IMG/VR virus record: IMGVR_UViG_3300009147_000028
Span: 1-23,441 of that record
Length of the DNA: 23,441 bases
Strand: one strand, 5' to 3'
From: a virus
Both the position numbers and the translations under genes were made by a program. The number at the start of each line of letters is the position of its first letter. Within the stretch, counting starts at the first letter, position 1. The notes under the pieces were generated by a model that worked only from the letters and a program-made list of their open reading frames with translations, searched no databases and was not told the DNA's origin. This document shows, piece by piece, positions 20,629 to 23,441 of this stretch.

Positions 20629-21035
20629 GCGACATTACCTGGCGGTTGGACACGCGCAAACTGGATGACCTGATTGCCAACCTGCCCGGCAAACTGGACG
20701 CCATGATGCGCGGGGTGGCGCAAGAGATGACCAATGATGTCATCGTGAGCTTTAACACCTCCCCGCCGGGGCGCACCTACACGCGCGGCGGCGTGACCCA
20801 CGTTGCCAGCGCGCCGGGCTATCCGCCCAATGTAGACACGGGCGCGCTGCGGGCGAGTGTCCACTGGCAGGTTGCCGGACGGCTGCATTATCAGATTATG
20901 GACGGCGTAGAATACGGCTATTGGCTGGAAGTGGGCACGGAGGCGATTCAACCGCGTCCCTTCATGACGCCTGTGTTCGAGGAATGGAAGCAGCGCCGTT
21001 TTATGCAATACGTGGCGAGTAACCCGATTATATGA
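20625..21035 (+). CDS. HK97 gp10-like neck protein
   Basis: 136 aa. LDDLIANLPGKLDAMMRGVAQEMTNDVIVSFNTSPPG, then GYPPNVDTGALRASVHW, YGYWLEVGTEAIQPRPFMTPVFEEW: the 'TG.Lr.Si' and 'Y..yvE.Gt....a.PFm.Pa' motifs identify the HK97 gp10 family. Such proteins join tail to head. ATGA overlaps at both ends. Confidence 0.88.
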   Translation: MSDITWRLDTRKLDDLIANLPGKLDAMMRGVAQEMTNDVIVSFNTSPPGRTYTRGGVTHVASAPGYPPNVDTGALRASVHWQVAGRLHYQIMDGVEYGYWLEVGTEAIQPRPFMTPVFEEWKQRRFMQYVASNPII

Positions 21036-21454
21036 AAACCGCACCCGGCGCGCTCCGCATCAGCGTGTATCAAGCCCTCACCTCCGGCGCGCCGCCCTGG
21101 GCGGGTCGCGTCTATCCCAACCGCGCCCGTTCCGATGCCACCCGTCCCTATGTGGTGGTGGTGTTTATGGGCGGCGGCGAGAGCAACCAGCGCCGTATCC
21201 AGGACGCCGAGCAGGTGCTGGGCATCAAGTGTGTGGCCGATGATTGGGAACAGGCCGAGGCCGGGTCACAGGAAATTACCACGCGCCTCAATGACAAGGG
21301 TCTGAATGACGTGGCAACAGGCTATCTGGACTCGACGGACTGGTGGATTATGACCAGCACGCAGGAACAGGCGATTAGCCAGCAATACGAAGTGGACAAC
21401 CGGGATGTTTACGAAGAAGGGCATACCTTCCGCTTCGTGATGGAAACGAAATAA
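21032..21454 (+). CDS. Tail terminator protein
   Basis: 140 aa. Position after gp10 and before the tail tube, length, and the motifs 'ALTSGAPPWAGRVYPNRARSDATRPYVVVVFMGGGES' and 'WWIMTSTQEQ...YEVDNRDVYEEGHTFRFVME' fit the tail terminator / DUF3168-like group, which caps the tube and binds the neck. Coupled to the previous gene by ATGA. Confidence 0.75.
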   Translation: MKTAPGALRISVYQALTSGAPPWAGRVYPNRARSDATRPYVVVVFMGGGESNQRRIQDAEQVLGIKCVADDWEQAEAGSQEITTRLNDKGLNDVATGYLDSTDWWIMTSTQEQAISQQYEVDNRDVYEEGHTFRFVMETK

Positions 21455-21508
21455 TACCGATATTGTCCCTTGCCAACCGCACAATAGGGGCATGAAAAGG
21501 AGTACACA

Positions 21509-21934
21509 ATGGCCGCACTGAATACCAATAACGCCTTCCTGACCTGGGGCGGCGTTGCCTTGCATGGCTACTTCACCGATGAAATCAGCTATGACCGGAG
21601 CATCGGCATTGAGGACATCAGCGCCGGTGCGGGGTTGGCACACGAACAATTGGCGGGTAAGCTGAAAAGCACCAACTTCAAATTCGCCATCATCCATGAC
21701 CGCTCCGCCATTGACGGCATCAAAGCCAATCTAGAGCCGGGCACAACGGCGACGCTGGTGTGGGGGCCAGACGGCAACACCACCGGACGCCCCAAGCATG
21801 AGCAGTCGATGATTTTGGAGAAAATCGAAACCAAGCAAACCATCGACAAGGCCAAGCAGATGTTTACCCTGTCCTTTCGCGGGGCGGACACGCCGACCAC
21901 GACCCTGACCGGCACAACCGCAGGGACGTTCTAA
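21509..21934 (+). CDS. Major tail tube protein
   Basis: 141 aa. 'NNAFLTWGGVALHGYFTDEISYDRSIGIEDISAGAGLAHEQLAGKLKSTNFKFAIIHD' and the C-terminal 'KQMFTLSFRGADTPTTTLTGTTAGTF' fit a short siphovirus tube protein, including the Thr-rich end. Strong AAAAGGAG six bases before ATG indicates high expression. It lies between the terminator and the chaperone genes, the standard place. Confidence 0.8.
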   Translation: MAALNTNNAFLTWGGVALHGYFTDEISYDRSIGIEDISAGAGLAHEQLAGKLKSTNFKFAIIHDRSAIDGIKANLEPGTTATLVWGPDGNTTGRPKHEQSMILEKIETKQTIDKAKQMFTLSFRGADTPTTTLTGTTAGTF

Positions 21935-21937
21935 GCG

Positions 21938-22261
21938 ATGAGCAAAAGCAACGGGCAACACCCGGTCTTCAACTTCGGCAAGGTCTCGTATGGCTGGGCG
22001 CGCGAGTTTATGCGCGTGCAAATGCGGATGAATAAGGCCGCCGAAACCAACGACATTGAAATGGCAGACGCCGCCTTAGATGATCGGGACAAACTGATTG
22101 TGCAACCGCTGGTCAGTGTGCCGGACTCATGGCTGGTTGAGGATGCGCCAAAGACCGTCAACTGGGGCGACCCGAAAAGTTTAGAGTATCTGCAAGCGCC
22201 CAAAGTCAAGGCGTTGATGGACGCGCTCACGGAAGCGCAGCAGGACGACGCAAAAAACTAG
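21938..22261 (+). CDS. Tail assembly chaperone (gpG-like)
   Basis: 107 aa. Analogue of lambda gpG by position (between tube and tape measure) and by the frameshift signal at its end. Helical and acidic: VSYGWAREFMRVQMRMNKAAETNDIEMADAALDDRDKLIVQPLVSVPDSWL. It coats the tape measure protein during tail assembly. The last codons GCA AAA AAC TAG form a slippery heptamer, so a fraction of ribosomes continues into the -1 frame. Confidence 0.85.
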   Translation: MSKSNGQHPVFNFGKVSYGWAREFMRVQMRMNKAAETNDIEMADAALDDRDKLIVQPLVSVPDSWLVEDAPKTVNWGDPKSLEYLQAPKVKALMDALTEAQQDDAKN

Positions 22262-22293
22262 GGCTGGCGCTGTACATGCACGGTATAGCGCCA
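22252..22293 (+). promoter_or_regulatory. Programmed -1 frameshift signal
   Basis: The heptamer A AAA AAC (22252-22258) is in the correct phase. After a 6-nt spacer, TGGCGCTGTAC (22265-22275) pairs with GTATAGCGCCA (22283-22293) over 11 bp with one G-U, loop ATGCACG. All elements of a -1 site are present, and the -1 frame is open to 22461. Confidence 0.92.
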
Positions 22294-22461
22294 AGAAGCA
22301 TCACTCTGGACGCGGACGACGTGCATCGCATTAACCGGGCGAATGCCGCGATACTCCTGCATATTGAGCCGGAGCGGGTGGACAAAATGCCACTGGCCGA
22401 CGTGATGGACGTGTTGCAAGTCCACGACACCAACGAACGGCTGCGGAATGAGCCGCGCTAG
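22258..22461 (+). CDS. -1 frame extension: gpGT-like fusion chaperone
   Basis: After slipping, translation reads CTA GGG CTG GCG CTG TAC ATG and continues to the stop at 22459-22461, adding 67 residues (MHGIAPRSITLDADDVHRINRANAAILLHIEPERVDK...) to the gpG-like protein. The fused protein spans 21938-22461. An independent start at ATG 22276 is unlikely: it has no Shine-Dalgarno site and lies in the loop of the frameshift hairpin. By analogy with lambda, the T part links the chaperone to the tail tube. Confidence 0.85.
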   Translation, partial: LGLALYMHGIAPRSITLDADDVHRINRANAAILLHIEPERVDKMPLADVMDVLQVHDTNERLRNEPR

Positions 22462-22479
22462 CTACCGATGAAAACCCAC

Positions 22480-22514
22480 AAGCCCCGTTATGGTGAGAAG
22501 AACGCGGGCTTTTT
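22480..22514 (+). terminator. Intrinsic terminator before tape measure gene
   Basis: AAGCCC (22480-22485) pairs with GGGCTT (22506-22511), an inner CG/CG extends it with one bulge, followed by TTTTT. Likely partial, limiting tape measure mRNA. Confidence 0.65.
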
Positions 22515-22526
22515 GATTGAGGCATT

Positions 22527-23441
22527 ATGGCAGGCGTAAACGTCGCCTCATTGTTTGGCGAGATTAAACTCAAGGATGAGATGACCTCCGGCTTGAACAA
22601 GGCCAAGCGGGGGTTAACGTCGTTTGAGGACTCCTTAAAAAGCACCGGGCAAAAGGTCAAGAGTTTCGGCCAGGACTTATCCCTCATCATGGCCCCGTTT
22701 GCGCTGGCGATGGGCGCGAGTGTGGTGGCGGCGCGAGACTTTGACGAAGACGTGACGAATGTCGGCGCGGTGCTGGGCTTGACGCGCACGGAAATTGTTG
22801 ACCTCAAAAGCAAACTGCTGGACATTGGCTCGACCACGCGCGCCGGGCCGCAAGCGGTGGCCGAAGCCTTCTATGACATCGTGGGCGGGGTGGCGGATGC
22901 CTCTACCCACATGGCGATTTTGAAAGCCGCCATTGCCACCTCCGAAGCGGGCAATTCTGACCTCGTTGCCACAGCCAACGCCCTCATTAGCGTCATGAAC
23001 AGTTACAGCCTGACCGCCACCGATGCGGCGATGGTGAGTGATGTGTTGACGCGCACGGTTGCGGTGGGCGTGGGCACGATGGACGACTTTGCGGCAGCCC
23101 TACCCAACGTCACCGGGTTAGCCAACAGTTTAGGGATTAGCTTCAGCGACGTGGGCATGATGATGGCCTTCCTGACCACCAAAGGCAACAGTGCCAGCGA
23201 AGCGGCCACCCAACTGTCGGGCATGATGACCGCCATGCTCAACCCCAACGAAAAGATGAAAACGGCGTTGCATGAATTGGGCTTCGCCACCGGACAAGCC
23301 GCGATTGAACAACTCGGTCTGCTGGGTGCATATGAGGCGTTGGGTAGCACGCAGACGGCGCAAAGCGAGGGCATGGCGGAATTGGTAGGCCGTGCCGAAG
23401 CCCTGCGCGGCGTCACATCCTTTGCTGGGGATGAAATCCGC
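22527..23441 (+). CDS. Tape measure protein, N-terminal part
   Basis: 305 residues, open at the right edge. The start ATG at 22527 has GAGG five bases upstream. After a short N-terminal part (LFGEIKLKDEMTSGLNKAKRGLTSFEDSLKSTGQKVKSFGQDLSLIMAPFALAMGASVVAARDFDE) follows the TP901-type core (VTNVGAVLGLTRTEIVDLKSKLLDIGSTTRAGPQAVAEAFYDIVGGV...), rich in Ala and Gly. It sets the tail length and assists DNA injection. The missing C-terminal part lies outside the window. Confidence 0.92.
   Translation, partial: MAGVNVASLFGEIKLKDEMTSGLNKAKRGLTSFEDSLKSTGQKVKSFGQDLSLIMAPFALAMGASVVAARDFDEDVTNVGAVLGLTRTEIVDLKSKLLDIGSTTRAGPQAVAEAFYDIVGGVADASTHMAILKAAIATSEAGNSDLVATANALISVMNSYSLTATDAAMVSDVLTRTVAVGVGTMDDFAAALPNVTGLANSLGISFSDVGMMMAFLTTKGNSASEAATQLSGMMTAMLNPNEKMKTALHELGFATGQAAIEQLGLLGAYEALGSTQTAQSEGMAELVGRAEALRGVTSFAGDEIR

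Noticed and set aside
22468-22539. 23-codon frame in frame with the gpGT stop, spanning the terminator
   Set aside because: No ribosome site, it covers the terminator hairpin and overlaps the tape measure start; readthrough or a micro-protein cannot be supported.

Overview
The window looks like about half of the genome of a tailed phage or prophage of siphovirus type. From roughly 10.1 kb onward the order is classical: small and large terminase, portal, MuF-type minor head protein, scaffold, gpT-like major capsid, neck and head-tail joining proteins, tail terminator, tail tube, two tail assembly chaperones joined by a -1 frameshift, and the N-terminal part of a tape measure protein that runs off the right edge. 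No integrase, lysis or baseplate gene is inside the window. The host is bacterial, judged from sigma70-type promoters and Shine-Dalgarno sites. Its phylum cannot be fixed from the sequence.

Layout: 158-1260 is a leftward cluster of small genes ending in an XRE-type regulator with a self-operator. 1262-2111 has no convincing protein gene but holds dense hairpins and two tRNA-like folds with abnormal anticodon loops, downstream of a good leftward promoter. I read it as a candidate large structured non-coding RNA. A back-to-back promoter pair at 2118-2181 also drives a rightward operon (second XRE-type regulator and a GIY-YIG/T5orf172-like protein). 3.1-5.9 kb holds a small unknown gene, a membrane-anchored SH3b/Excalibur-like protein, ParA, an LmbU-like DNA-binding protein in the ParB position, and a small unknown gene. 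5.9-6.34 kb is a gene-free regulatory stretch with strong inverted repeats and a leader able to form two long interleaved stems. 6.3-9.7 kb holds an unknown phage protein, a ~290 bp degenerate GGNNN pentamer array, an HNH nuclease, a second LmbU-like protein, a winged-helix protein and a ParB-domain/adenine methyltransferase fusion.

Two leftward units interrupt the rightward late region. One (9693-10117) has a perfect-consensus promoter, a 56-aa unknown protein and a MerR/excisionase-type helix-turn-helix protein. The other (12054-12481) is a single-gene moron between terminase and portal whose promoter predicts a nearly leaderless mRNA. A free-standing HNH homing-type endonuclease with its own promoter sits between the minor head gene and the scaffold gene. 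Intrinsic terminators follow this insertion, the capsid gene, the putative fibre-like gene and the tail chaperones.

The strongest non-routine signals are the candidate long RNA, the interleaved-stem leader at 6216-6325, the textbook -1 frameshift signal at 22252-22293, the two LmbU-like paralogues (one with ParA), and the acr-aca-like small operon.
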